Source: Pseudomonadota bacterium
GTDB taxonomy: Bacteria > Pseudomonadota > Alphaproteobacteria > Rhodobacterales > Rhodobacteraceae
Direction of reading: 5' to 3'
Length of the DNA stretch: 64,000 bases
Assembly: GCA_020161655.1 (NCBI GenBank)
Contig: JAIUPC010000014.1
Location: forward strand, 62,001-126,000
The notes beneath the pieces were generated by a model, which made no database searches, was not told where the DNA came from, and saw nothing but the letters and a program-made list of their open reading frames with translations. Positions 38,761 to 47,045 of this stretch are shown here, in pieces (positions within the stretch are counted from its first letter, which is position 1; each line of letters begins with the position of its first letter). The translations under genes were made by a program, and so were the position numbers.

Positions 38761-39642
38761 ATGACCTATGCACCGATCCCCGCCCCGGTTCGAAACATGA
38801 ATGCGTCAGCGGACATGCGTTGGCGTCATCTCTACTGGCATCTCGTAAAGAGCAAGGGTTTTGTCACCGACCCGGCTAACGCACCACTCGTGCAGGCGCT
38901 GTCTCGCATCGGCTGGACATCGAGGTTCACAGGCGAGGCGGGCGCCGGTCTCGACTTTCTTCATATGCACCGCGAGATGATCGCACATGTGGACATGATG
39001 CTTGCAAGCATGGGCGACCCGAACTGGCCCCGCGTCACAGGTTGGGCGGCGATTCCGCCAGGTTCATCCGATCCTGACTGGCCCGAGCCTGCCATCCCAA
39101 ACCTGAACGATCTTTCCGCATGGCCTCCGAACAAGCGAAGGGCCATCTCAGCAATAGCAGAGGCGAGATCTCCTGCGATTAGGCGCGAAAACCTCGCAAT
39201 TGCTCAGGCGCTACGCGATCCGGCGGTGCTGGGACAGGATGGATTTACACTGGACCAACTCGGCTACCGGATCGAAGTCACCGTACATAACTGGATGCAC
39301 AATCGATTCGCTGCGGCACCGCCCGATGACGGGCAGGATCTTTCACCCGCCAACGACTGGTTGGGTGATCCGTTTTCAAGCCATGTGAATGACTACTTTT
39401 GGAAGTTGCACGGCTGGATCGACGACTGTATCGGACTTTGGGAATTGGCGCAGGGCGAAATTTCGGCGGACTTTTCCGGAGCTTGGGTTCCGCCCAATGA
39501 GGCTCCTCCGCTGGATGTCCTTCTCGGTGCGACCGGATCGTCGGCCGACCAAAGAAAACTGCGCGCCCGCTTTAGCTTCCCCCGCTTCTTCGAGACGACC
39601 GAGACGGAGCTGCGGGATGTGATCCGGGAGATCGGAATCTAA
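38761..39642 (+). CDS. Tyrosinase-like type-3 copper protein, unusual
   Basis: A 293-residue protein starting at ATG 38761 (MTYAPIPAPVRNMNASADMR) with AGAAGAGGA as ribosome-binding site. It resembles the tyrosinase fold: a CuB-like set with His176 and His180 in VTVHNWMHNRF and His217 in NDYFWKLHGWIDDCIGLWE (compare the usual DPxFWLHHxxVDRLW), and a CuA-like region with His68, His70 and His76 in LDFLHMHREMIAHVDMML, plus His23/His27. No signal peptide is seen. GC content is lower than in the flanking purA and secG regions, suggesting transfer. Relatives could include PvdP-type tyrosinases; activity and substrate are unknown. Confidence 0.62.
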   Translation: MTYAPIPAPVRNMNASADMRWRHLYWHLVKSKGFVTDPANAPLVQALSRIGWTSRFTGEAGAGLDFLHMHREMIAHVDMMLASMGDPNWPRVTGWAAIPPGSSDPDWPEPAIPNLNDLSAWPPNKRRAISAIAEARSPAIRRENLAIAQALRDPAVLGQDGFTLDQLGYRIEVTVHNWMHNRFAAAPPDDGQDLSPANDWLGDPFSSHVNDYFWKLHGWIDDCIGLWELAQGEISADFSGAWVPPNEAPPLDVLLGATGSSADQRKLRARFSFPRFFETTETELRDVIREIGI

Positions 39643-39749
39643 GTTGCCGTGCGTATTGTGCAACCAACTTGGCTGCGACCGGGTTGACAACCCTCGACAA
39701 ACAAAGAGGTGGCGGGATAGCAGTATTGCCAAACCCGGAGCCGCATCCC

Positions 39750-40145
39750 ATGGGCATCCTCCTCCGCTGGCTCGGCGCCTTCGCGCTTCTGTCGGCGACC
39801 TTCAACCCGACGCCGTGGAACTACGTCCACTGGGTCAACACGACCTGGCCCGACCAGATGCCGCTTGCCGTCTTCCTCGGCCTGATCCTCGCCGTCGGTT
39901 ACATGGTCTATGTCGTGGCCACGCTCCGCTCCATCGGCGCCTTCGGCGTCGTCCTCATCGCCGCGATCTTCGGCGCCGGGCTCTGGGTGCTGATTGACTG
40001 GGGCGTGCTGTCCCTGACAAATCCCTCCTTCAACCTCTGGCTCGGCATCCTCGTCCTCTCGCTGATCCTCGGCATCGGGCTGTCCTGGTCGATCCTGCGG
40101 CAAAGGCTTTCCGGCCAGGCCAGCGTCGATGAGATCGAAGGCTGA
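39750..40145 (+). CDS. DUF6524-type membrane protein
   Basis: A 131-residue protein with four membrane helices. The start is ATG 39750 (MGILLRWLGAFALLSATFNP). Notable is the tryptophan/tyrosine-rich first loop FNPTPWNYVHWVNTTWPDQM and the helix pair GVVLIAAIFGAGLWVLIDWG and NLWLGILVLSLILGIGLSWS. I place it in the DUF6524 family by its FNPTPxN pattern, with moderate confidence. It lies between the tyrosinase-like gene and secG. Confidence 0.72.
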   Translation: MGILLRWLGAFALLSATFNPTPWNYVHWVNTTWPDQMPLAVFLGLILAVGYMVYVVATLRSIGAFGVVLIAAIFGAGLWVLIDWGVLSLTNPSFNLWLGILVLSLILGIGLSWSILRQRLSGQASVDEIEG

Positions 40146-40216
40146 CCCCTTCCGGCTTGCACTGGCGACACCATGCGCCTAGATAGGCGCGTCACCGTCA
40201 AAGGCCCGAAGGCTCC

Positions 40217-40567
40217 ATGGAAAACGTCGTCCTCTCCGTTCACCTGATTCTCGCGCTTCTCCTCATCGGGGTCGTGCTTTTGCAGCGCTCGGAGGGTGGC
40301 GGGCTTCTCGGCGGCGGCGGCGTGATGACGAACCGGGGCGCCACCAATGCGCTTCAGAAGGTGACCTGGGCAATCGCCTCGGCCTTCATCGTGACCTCGA
40401 TCACGCTGACCATCCTTTCGGCGCAGAACTCGCGCAACAGTTCGGTCCTTGACGACGCCAGCACTTCGGCACCCGCCGGCGACGCGACCGAGCCCGCGCT
40501 GCCAAACCTTGACCTTGCGCCCCCGCCCAGCGGCGACGCGCCGGTGGCTCCGCCGCCCGCCCAGTAG
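40217..40567 (+). CDS. secG: Preprotein translocase subunit SecG
   Basis: Accessory subunit of the SecYEG channel. The 116 residues have two membrane helices: VVLSVHLILALLLIGVVLLQ, then the conserved loop RSEGGGLLGGGGVMTNRGAT, then the second helix TWAIASAFIVTSITLTIL. The C-terminus is Pro/Ala-rich, as in other alphaproteobacterial SecG. It is followed 163 bp later by pyrG, the usual neighbour in Rhodobacteraceae. Confidence 0.95.
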   Translation: MENVVLSVHLILALLLIGVVLLQRSEGGGLLGGGGVMTNRGATNALQKVTWAIASAFIVTSITLTILSAQNSRNSSVLDDASTSAPAGDATEPALPNLDLAPPPSGDAPVAPPPAQ

Positions 40568-40730
40568 GGCAAACCACAAATCTTTGGCGGCGCCATCCGG
40601 CGCGCCACTATCCTTTGCGGTCCGGTTGCGGGGGACGCGCGAATCTGATAGCTCTCGACTCCCGTGATGCTGTGTTCGCGATGAACCGGCAAACCCAAGA
40701 AACTTGAGGCGATCACGGGGAGTTCACCGC

Positions 40731-42374
40731 ATGGCACGTTATGTCTTCATCACAGGCGGTGTGGTTTCCTCGCTTGGCAAGGGTCTGGCCTCGGCAGCAC
40801 TCGGGGCGCTTTTGCAGGCGCGCGGCTATTCGGTTAGGCTCAGGAAGCTCGACCCCTACCTCAACGTCGACCCCGGCACGATGTCGCCCTTCGAACATGG
40901 CGAGGTCTTCGTGACCGATGACGGGGCCGAGACCGACCTCGACCTCGGCCATTACGAACGCTTCACCGGGGTCCATGCCCGGAAGACCGACAGCATCTCC
41001 TCCGGCCGGATCTATTCCAACGTGCTGGAGAAGGAACGCCGCGGCGACTACCTCGGCAAGACCATCCAGGTCATCCCGCACGTCACCAATGAAATCAAGG
41101 ACTTCCTCAGGATCGGCGAGGATGAGGTCGATTTCATGCTCTGTGAGATCGGCGGCACCGTCGGCGATATCGAGGGCCTGCCGTTCTTCGAAGCCATCCG
41201 CCAGTTCATCCACGAACGCCCGCGCGGCCAGTCGATCCTGATGCACCTGACGCTTCTGCCCTATCTCTCGGCGTCGGGCGAGTTGAAGACCAAGCCGACC
41301 CAGCATTCGGTCAAGGAATTGCAAAGCATTGGCCTTGCCCCCGACGTCCTCGTCTGCCGCTCCGAACACCCGATCCCGGACCGCGAGCGTGAGAAGATCG
41401 CGCTCTTCTGCAACGTCCGCCAGGATGCCGTGATCCCGGCCTATGACCTGAAGTCGATCTACGAGGCGCCGCTGGCCTACCACCGCGCCGGCCTTGACCG
41501 CGCCGTTCTCGACGCCTTCCAGATCAGCCCGGCGCCGAAGCCGAACCTTGACCGCTGGACCGATGTGATGGACCGGCTGACCAATGCCGAAGGCGTGGTC
41601 CGCGTCGCCATCGTCGGCAAGTACACCCAGCTTGAGGACGCCTACAAGTCCATCGCCGAGGCCCTGACCCACGGCGGCATGGCCAACCGCGTCCGCGTCA
41701 AGGCCGAATGGATCGACGCCGAGATCTTCGAACGCGAGGACCCGGCGCCCTGGCTCGAAAACTTCCACGCCATCCTCGTCCCCGGCGGCTTCGGCGAACG
41801 CGGCACCGAAGGCAAGATCAAGGCCGCGCAATTTGCCAGGGAAAAGGGCGTGCCCTACCTCGGGATTTGCCTCGGCATGCAGATGGCGGTGATAGAAGCC
41901 GCGCGGAACGTCGCCGGCCTCACCAAGGCGGGGTCCGAGGAATTCGACCACGAAAAGGGCCAGAAGCGGTTCGAGCCTGTGGTCTATCACCTGAAGGAAT
42001 GGGTGCAGGGCAACCACACCGTCCAGCGCAAAGCCGACGACGACAAGGGCGGGACGATGCGGCTTGGCGCCTATACCGCGATGCTGAAGTCAGGCTCCAG
42101 GGTCGCCGATGTCTATGGCTCCACCGAGATCGAGGAACGGCATAGGCATCGCTATGAGGTCGACACCAAGTACCGCGAGAAGCTGGAGGGCTGCGGGCTG
42201 GTATTTTCGGGCATGTCGCCGGACGGGCGGCTGCCGGAGATCGTCGAGTGGAAGGACCACCCGTGGTTCATCGGGGTGCAGTACCACCCGGAACTGAAGT
42301 CCAAACCCTTCGCCCCGCATCCCCTGTTCGCGGATTTTGTCCGGGCGGCGAAGGGGGTGGAGCGGTTGGTTTGA
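40731..42374 (+). CDS. pyrG: CTP synthase
   Basis: Makes CTP from UTP with glutamine or ammonia. The start is ATG 40731 ([20 protein letters not shown]), the conserved N-terminus. The 547 residues comprise the synthetase domain (for example [40 protein letters not shown]) and the class I glutaminase domain with its nucleophile in [19 protein letters not shown], and His/Glu in [10 protein letters not shown]. It converges on the hypothetical membrane protein gene with only 5 bp between the stops. Confidence 0.97.
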   Translation: MARYVFITGGVVSSLGKGLASAALGALLQARGYSVRLRKLDPYLNVDPGTMSPFEHGEVFVTDDGAETDLDLGHYERFTGVHARKTDSISSGRIYSNVLEKERRGDYLGKTIQVIPHVTNEIKDFLRIGEDEVDFMLCEIGGTVGDIEGLPFFEAIRQFIHERPRGQSILMHLTLLPYLSASGELKTKPTQHSVKELQSIGLAPDVLVCRSEHPIPDREREKIALFCNVRQDAVIPAYDLKSIYEAPLAYHRAGLDRAVLDAFQISPAPKPNLDRWTDVMDRLTNAEGVVRVAIVGKYTQLEDAYKSIAEALTHGGMANRVRVKAEWIDAEIFEREDPAPWLENFHAILVPGGFGERGTEGKIKAAQFAREKGVPYLGICLGMQMAVIEAARNVAGLTKAGSEEFDHEKGQKRFEPVVYHLKEWVQGNHTVQRKADDDKGGTMRLGAYTAMLKSGSRVADVYGSTEIEERHRHRYEVDTKYREKLEGCGLVFSGMSPDGRLPEIVEWKDHPWFIGVQYHPELKSKPFAPHPLFADFVRAAKGVERLV

Positions 42375-42379
42375 GGGGG

Positions 42380-43045
42380 TCACCACGAAAAGGAGAAAGA
42401 AAGCGCATGCTTTGGTGCTTCGATGGGAAAGTTATACTTGGCAAACAGAGCGTAACTGCAAGCGGCAGCAACAAGAATATGCGAGAAGTGGGTGACCATT
42501 TCGAGGCGCCTTTTCTTTTCCTGCCGGCTTTCGATCACTTTCTTTGTTGAGTTGTAGTCAATATAAATCTCCACAATCGCGCCTCCCATGAGCAAGCGCA
42601 ACGTATCAAGGTGCCGACGGTTGCGCTCAAGTGCGACGCTGAGTTCATTCATTAGAACCAGACCAAACGCACCAACCGCAATTGGCACAAGGAAAAGGAG
42701 CTTATGAACTGATGCCAACCCGATATCGCCAGCGTAGACCAAGCCAAGGCCATATGCGAGGGCGACCTGACCAGCAAACAGCCAAGATGCAACAACCCAA
42801 TGTTCCTTTTGATACTCCTTGATGTGTGAAACGCAGTCCTCGTAGTGCAGGGCCACAAAATCTGCCTCGACTCCAGGCTCTAGGCTCGGCAAAACGATTT
42901 CTCCACCGCCTTCGCGAGTACACACTTTGACTCTTTCTGAGAGCGCTGCTTCGCGCTCACTAACTTCTCTGCGCTTGTCCGCTCTTGGGAAAAGGGCCCA
43001 CCAAAGTAGCTGTGGGAAATCCCAAGCTGCTGAAAGGATTAGCAT
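42380..43045 (-). CDS. Hypothetical membrane protein, AT-rich
   Basis: A 221-residue protein of no family I recognise. A charged N-terminal part (RADKRREVSEREAALSERVK) is followed by helix pair EHWVVASWLFAGQVALAYGL and KLLFLVPIAVGAFGLVLMNE, then a basic segment and a third hydrophobic stretch (THFSHILVAAACSYALFAKY). The layout vaguely recalls SLATT-type membrane effectors but this is only an impression. GC content is well below that of the flanking genes and codon use is different, so it was probably acquired by transfer. The ribosome-binding site before ATG 43045 is weak. Confidence 0.6.
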   Translation of the reverse strand: MLILSAAWDFPQLLWWALFPRADKRREVSEREAALSERVKVCTREGGGEIVLPSLEPGVEADFVALHYEDCVSHIKEYQKEHWVVASWLFAGQVALAYGLGLVYAGDIGLASVHKLLFLVPIAVGAFGLVLMNELSVALERNRRHLDTLRLLMGGAIVEIYIDYNSTKKVIESRQEKKRRLEMVTHFSHILVAAACSYALFAKYNFPIEAPKHALSFSFSW

Positions 43046-43154
43046 TTCACTACCACCGGCATGACCTCATATCCCTTCAAAAGGGTATCTGATTCGCCAC
43101 ACAATTGTAGAGTGAAACTGCGCGCGAAGTTCCCAATTGAGGAAATAGCCCGCA

Positions 43155-43215
43155 GTAGGGTGCGTGCTCGCACGCGCCATTCGCCGCAAGCGGTGCGTGA
43201 AATCACGCACCCTAC
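43155..43215 (+). repeat. Nested palindromic repeat
   Basis: Outer perfect 12-bp inverted repeat GTAGGGTGCGTG (43155-43166) / CACGCACCCTAC (43204-43215). Inside it are two smaller hairpins, GCGTGC-TC-GCACGC and GTGCGTGA-AA-TCACGCAC (43193-43210). Its left part matches the element at the folE2 stop codon. Confidence 0.75.
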
Positions 43216-43243
43216 CGCTTCCGGCCCACGGTCTCCCCTTCCG

Positions 43244-43297
43244 CCCGATTTGTCCCGCGACAAATCGGGCCGCGCCTGCCTGCCCCCGGCAGGCGCG
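43244..43297 (+). repeat. Two adjacent perfect hairpins
   Basis: CCCGATTTGTC-CCGC-GACAAATCGGG (43244-43269; 11-bp stem) and, one base later, CGCGCCTGCC / GGCAGGCGCG (43271-43280 with 43288-43297; 10-bp stem, 7-nt loop). Both stems are free of mismatches. Confidence 0.75.
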
Positions 43298-43401
43298 TTA
43301 CCGCGCCAGCCCAGGCAGCCGCGCCCCGATTTCCGAAACGCACGGCGCAAACAGACACCCTCTTGCCCTCCGGCTTGCGCCTCCGGGCAATCGGACCGGG
43401 T

Positions 43402-43420
43402 GACGTGCCACTGGCACGTC
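43402..43420 (+). repeat. Perfect 19-bp palindrome
   Basis: GACGTGCCA-C-TGGCACGTC. It lies about 85 bp upstream of the P450 promoter and is the last of the palindromes in this region. Confidence 0.65.
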
Positions 43421-43504
43421 CCTTTCCGGCCCTCAGCCCCCACGCCCGCCGTTTCACGCCAACTTCCCCCGTGGCGCATCGCCGCCGCCCACACCACACG
43501 GCTC

Positions 43505-43532
43505 TTGACCGAATTACTAAACATGTTAAGTT
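43505..43532 (+). promoter_or_regulatory. Candidate promoter and operator of the P450 gene
   Basis: TTGACC (43505-43510), 16-nt spacer, TAAGTT (43527-43532). The near-perfect palindrome CTAAACATGTTAAG (43517-43530; six of seven pairs) overlaps the -10, a plausible repressor site. The P450 start codon lies 26 bp downstream. Confidence 0.45.
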
Positions 43533-43557
43533 TCTCGCAGACCGGGGGGAGGCCGAC

Positions 43558-44739
43558 ATGACCTATGCCGACACGATCACCATCGACTCGTTGGAACGCG
43601 ATCCCTATCCGATCTATGCGCGCCTGCGCCGGGAAGAGCCGCTGATCCCGGTCCCGGCGGCCAATTGCTGGTTCGCGACGCGCTGGAAGGATATCGAGGC
43701 GATCAACCGCTCGCCGGATTTCACCGCCGCCTCCGATGACGCGCCGGTGAACGAGGCGTTCGGGCGCCCCAATGTCCTGACCTCCGAGGGCCCGGACCAT
43801 ACGGCGCTCCGCACCGGCATCGACGCGCATTACAAGCCGAAGAAGGTCGCCGGCTATATCGAGGCCCTGGTCCGCCCCATCGCCGAGGCGCAGCTCGCCG
43901 CGTTCCGGGCCTCGGATGACAATGACCTGATGTCGCTCTACTTCGAGCCGATCTCGGCCCTGTCGCTGGCCCGGTCCTTCGGCCTGACGGAGGTGGATGT
44001 CGCCACGCTCCGCCGCTGGTTCCACGGGCTGAGCCAGGGCGCCATCAACTTCGAACGTGACCCGGCCCGCGCCGCCGATTGCGCAAGGGCGGTGGCAGAG
44101 ATCGAAGCCATCCTCCTGCCGTTCCTCGCCCGGCTGGCGCAGAACCCCGATGGCTCGCCCCTCTCCCATCTCCTCCATTCCGGCATTGAGGAGGGCAAGA
44201 CCCGCGCGCCCGAATACATCCTGCCGACGGTCAAGGTCACGCTTCTCGGCGGGATGCAGGAACCGGGCCATGGCGCCGGTTCGACCCTGACCGGGCTTCT
44301 CGCCAACCCCGAGCAGTTGCAGGACCTCCGGCAGAACCTCGACACCCTCCTGCCGCAGGCCATCGACGAGGGGCTGCGCTGGGTTGCGCCGATCGGCACG
44401 ATGATGCGCACCGCGCTCCGCGACACCATGGTCAACGACATTCCGGTGCCCGAAGGCGCGGCGGTGTCCTGCATCATGGCCTCGGCCAACCGCGACGAGG
44501 CGCGCTTCCCCGAGCCGGACAGCTTCAACATCCACCGGCCGCAGACCGCGCACATGTCCTTCGGCGCGGGCGCGCATTTCTGCGCCGGCAAGTGGTTCGC
44601 CAAGGCGCAGATCGAGATTGCCTTGCGGGTGCTCTTCGAAGCCTGTCCCGACCTCCGCCTTGCCGGTGCCGCGCCCGATTTCCGGGGATGGGAGTTCCGC
44701 GCACCGACGAGCCTCAGGATCGTGAAGCCGGCGTCGTAG
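43558..44739 (+). CDS. Cytochrome P450
   Basis: A 393-residue soluble bacterial P450, start ATG 43558 preceded by GGGGGGAGG. The haem ligand is Cys342 in FGAGAHFCAG; the ExxR motif is Glu271/Arg274 in IDEGLRW. The I-helix reads LLGGMQEPGHGAG (231-239) instead of the usual (A/G)Gx(D/E)TT, so the acid-alcohol pair for oxygen activation is replaced by Glu-Pro-Gly. P450s with a similar GGxxEP I-helix exist, but their chemistry is poorly known. No ferredoxin or reductase is adjacent; the ferredoxin at 22 kb is a possible partner. The stop codon lies in a hairpin. Confidence 0.9.
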   Translation: MTYADTITIDSLERDPYPIYARLRREEPLIPVPAANCWFATRWKDIEAINRSPDFTAASDDAPVNEAFGRPNVLTSEGPDHTALRTGIDAHYKPKKVAGYIEALVRPIAEAQLAAFRASDDNDLMSLYFEPISALSLARSFGLTEVDVATLRRWFHGLSQGAINFERDPARAADCARAVAEIEAILLPFLARLAQNPDGSPLSHLLHSGIEEGKTRAPEYILPTVKVTLLGGMQEPGHGAGSTLTGLLANPEQLQDLRQNLDTLLPQAIDEGLRWVAPIGTMMRTALRDTMVNDIPVPEGAAVSCIMASANRDEARFPEPDSFNIHRPQTAHMSFGAGAHFCAGKWFAKAQIEIALRVLFEACPDLRLAGAAPDFRGWEFRAPTSLRIVKPAS

Positions 44740-44758
44740 GTCGGGGTTCACCCCGACT
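44737..44758 (+). repeat. Hairpin overlapping the P450 stop codon
   Basis: TAG (stop) then GTCGGGGT-TC-ACCCCGAC, a perfect 8-bp stem. It may end P450 transcription. Further small hairpins follow: CCGCC-TTCG-GCGG and CCCGACA-CC-TGTCGGG (44821-44836), and a direct repeat GACGGATGCCA at 44836 and 44858 with a 22-bp period. Confidence 0.6.
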
Positions 44759-44911
44759 CCCCGCGCACCATGGGCGAACCCGCCTTCGGCGGAACCACCC
44801 ATCCTGCGCCCGCCAGAATGCCCGACACCTGTCGGGACGGATGCCATACGCATACCCGACGGATGCCAGACGCCCTTTGCACCTGTCCCGGAAGCCCCTT
44901 ATATCGGTCCC

Positions 44912-45355
44912 ATGTTCGGACGCATCCTCACCTCGCTTCTCACCGAAAGACCCGACCGTCTGCCGCAGCCGGATGCGCAGCGGGCGCTCGCCGCCCTCCT
45001 CGTCCGCCTCGCCAGGGCCGATGAACACTACGATGAGGGGGAGCGCGGCCGCATCGACCGCATCCTCGCCCGCCGTTACAACCTCAGCCCTTTCGAGGCG
45101 GTGACGATCCGCGCCGACGCCGAGGAGATGGAGGCCGAGGCGCCCGATACCGTGCGCTTCACCCGCGCCCTCAAGGACGCCGTTCCCTACGAGGATCGCA
45201 TGGGACTGATGGAGGCGCTCTGGTCCGTGGCGTTGGCCGATGATGCCCGCGACCCGCGCGAGGATGCGATGATCCGCGTCACCGCCGACCTTCTCGGCAT
45301 CAGCGACAAGGACCGGGCCATCGCCCGGCAGAATGTAGAAAAATCAAAGACATGA
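44912..45355 (+). CDS. TerB-family protein
   Basis: A 147-residue, largely helical cytosolic protein of the TerB/DjlA-N family. Characteristic segments are AALLVRLARADEHYDEGERG with its acidic metal-binding-like residues, and GLMEALWSVALADDARDPRE followed by DAMIRVTADLLGIS, the two-fold repeated pattern of TerB. TerB domains occur in tellurite resistance and phage-defence contexts, but also alone, as here, with unknown function. The stop overlaps the next start by 4 bp (ATGA), so it is coupled to a binding-protein-like gene. Confidence 0.85.
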   Translation: MFGRILTSLLTERPDRLPQPDAQRALAALLVRLARADEHYDEGERGRIDRILARRYNLSPFEAVTIRADAEEMEAEAPDTVRFTRALKDAVPYEDRMGLMEALWSVALADDARDPREDAMIRVTADLLGISDKDRAIARQNVEKSKT

Positions 45356-46119
45356 TCGCCAGCCTTTCGATGTATGACTGGCCGCAGGTGCGGGAAGCGA
45401 ATGACCGGCTCTGGGCGCTGGCCCATGCCGCGCTGATGGCCGAGGGGGTCGCCGCCCCGGCGGAGCTGACCCGCGACGACAGCCTCTGGGAAGTCTGGCA
45501 AAGCCCCGACCTCCTCCTCGGCCAGACCTGCGGCATGCCCTACCGGACGAGGCTCCACGGCAGGGTTGAGCTTGTGGCGACCCCGGACTACGGCCTCCCC
45601 GGCGCGCCGCCCGGGCACTATTATTCCGTCTTCGTGACCCGCAAGGACGAACCCGGCGAGGCGGAGGATTTCATCGACCGCACCCTTGCCTTCAACGGTC
45701 AGGACAGCCAGTCGGGCTGGGCCGCGCCGCAGAACCAGATGGCGAAGAAGGGCCTGCGGTTCACCCATACCCGCCACACCGGCGCCCATCGCGACAGCGC
45801 CCGCGCCGTCGCCGCCGGCAAGGCCGACATCGCCGCGATCGACGCCATCAGCTGGCGTCTGGTCGAGGCGCATCACCAAGATCTAGCGCAAAAGCTCCGC
45901 GTGATCGGCCATACCGACCCGACGCCGGGCCTGCCTCTCATCGCCGCGAAAGGGCGCGACACTGCCCCCCTAGCCCGCGCCTTTGCCGCCGCCATCGCCG
46001 GGCTGACCCCTGCCGACCGGGCCGCGCTTGGGCTTCGCGACCTAGTACCTATCCCGGCGCCAGCCTATCTCGCCGTGCCCACGCCGCCGCCACCTTCGCA
46101 AGATGTGCCGGTCAATTAG
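45352..46119 (+). CDS. PhnD/SsuA-type substrate-binding protein without a signal peptide
   Basis: A 255-residue protein of the phosphate/phosphonate-type periplasmic binding fold. Landmarks are LLLGQTCGMPYRTRLHGRVE, GHYYSVFVTRKDEPGEAEDF, and GKADIAAIDAISWRLVEAHH, with the hinge-region aromatic and Asp residues typical of PhnD-like proteins. The N-terminus (MIASLSMYDWPQVREANDRL) is the start of the mature fold and no signal peptide precedes it, so the protein is probably cytosolic. It overlaps the TerB gene by 4 bp and is followed 96 bp later by an ABC importer of a different family. Confidence 0.82.
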   Translation: MIASLSMYDWPQVREANDRLWALAHAALMAEGVAAPAELTRDDSLWEVWQSPDLLLGQTCGMPYRTRLHGRVELVATPDYGLPGAPPGHYYSVFVTRKDEPGEAEDFIDRTLAFNGQDSQSGWAAPQNQMAKKGLRFTHTRHTGAHRDSARAVAAGKADIAAIDAISWRLVEAHHQDLAQKLRVIGHTDPTPGLPLIAAKGRDTAPLARAFAAAIAGLTPADRAALGLRDLVPIPAPAYLAVPTPPPPSQDVPVN

Positions 46120-46215
46120 GCAGTTTGTCGGGCATTTTGCCGAAGACCTCTCAAAAAGCGCATTGTAAAATGGCGGAATATCAGCCCTATTCGGTGCGTC
46201 CAGGGGAGGACATGC

Positions 46216-47007
46216 GTGAGCGACCAGGCGAAAGAAATCGGCGCACCCGTCATCGAGGTGCGTGATCTGCACAAGGCCTACGGCCAGCTTGAAGTGCTGA
46301 AGGGGGTTTCCCTCGTCGCGCATCGCGGCGAGGTCATATCGCTCATCGGCTCGTCCGGTTCGGGCAAATCCACGCTTCTGCGCTGCTGCAACCTTCTTGA
46401 GGACAGCCAGCAGGGTGAGATCCTCTTCAAGGGCGAGGCGGTCCACTGGAAGGGCACCGGCCTTCACCGGCACCCGGCCGACAAGCAGCAGGTCATCCGC
46501 ATCCGCACCAACCTTTCGATGGTGTTCCAGCAGTTCAACCTCTGGTCGCACCTGACGATCCTGCAGAACGTCATGGAAGCGCCGCTGACCGTCCTGCGCC
46601 GCGACAAGGCCGAGGTCGAGGCCGCCGCGCGCAAGTATCTCGACAAGGTCGGCATCGGCGACAAGTGCGATGTCTTCCCGGCCCAGTTATCCGGCGGCCA
46701 GCAGCAGCGCGCCGCCATCGCCCGCGCGCTCTGCATGGAGCCGACGGCACTTCTCTTCGACGAACCGACATCTGCGCTCGACCCCGAACTTGAGCAGGAA
46801 GTCATCAAGGTTATCAAGGCTTTGGCCGAGGAAGGCCGGACCATGCTCATCGTGACCCATGACATGCGGCTTGCCGCCGATGTCTCGGATCACACGATTT
46901 TCCTGCACAAGGGCAAGATCGAGGAAGAAGGTTCACCCGAAGAGCTATTCGGAAAACCGAAAACCGAACGGCTGCAACAGTTCCTGAGCGCGACCGTTGC
47001 CGCCTGA
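46216..47007 (+). CDS. Polar amino-acid-type ABC transporter ATPase
   Basis: ATP-binding subunit of a HisP/OccP-type importer. The start is GTG 46216, chosen because AGGGGAGGA ends 5 nt upstream and the family fold starts at residue 12; a nearby ATG is out of frame. The 263 residues have Walker [10 protein letters not shown] (45-53), signature LSGGQQQR (158-165), Walker B LLFDEP (179-184) and the switch histidine in [14 protein letters not shown]. First gene of a six- or seven-gene plus-strand cluster with its binding protein and two permeases just downstream. Confidence 0.93.
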   Translation: MSDQAKEIGAPVIEVRDLHKAYGQLEVLKGVSLVAHRGEVISLIGSSGSGKSTLLRCCNLLEDSQQGEILFKGEAVHWKGTGLHRHPADKQQVIRIRTNLSMVFQQFNLWSHLTILQNVMEAPLTVLRRDKAEVEAAARKYLDKVGIGDKCDVFPAQLSGGQQQRAAIARALCMEPTALLFDEPTSALDPELEQEVIKVIKALAEEGRTMLIVTHDMRLAADVSDHTIFLHKGKIEEEGSPEELFGKPKTERLQQFLSATVAA

Positions 47008-47045
47008 CCACTCAAAAGCAGCTCAGTAAATACCGGGAGAGTACA

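Larger units (their letters stand above)
43046..43557. other. 512-bp non-coding region packed with palindromes
   Basis: Between the AT-rich membrane protein gene and the P450 gene. I see no gene. The first 90 bases are AT-richer; the remainder is GC-rich and carries several perfect inverted repeats, listed separately, and a promoter at its right end. Confidence 0.6.
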
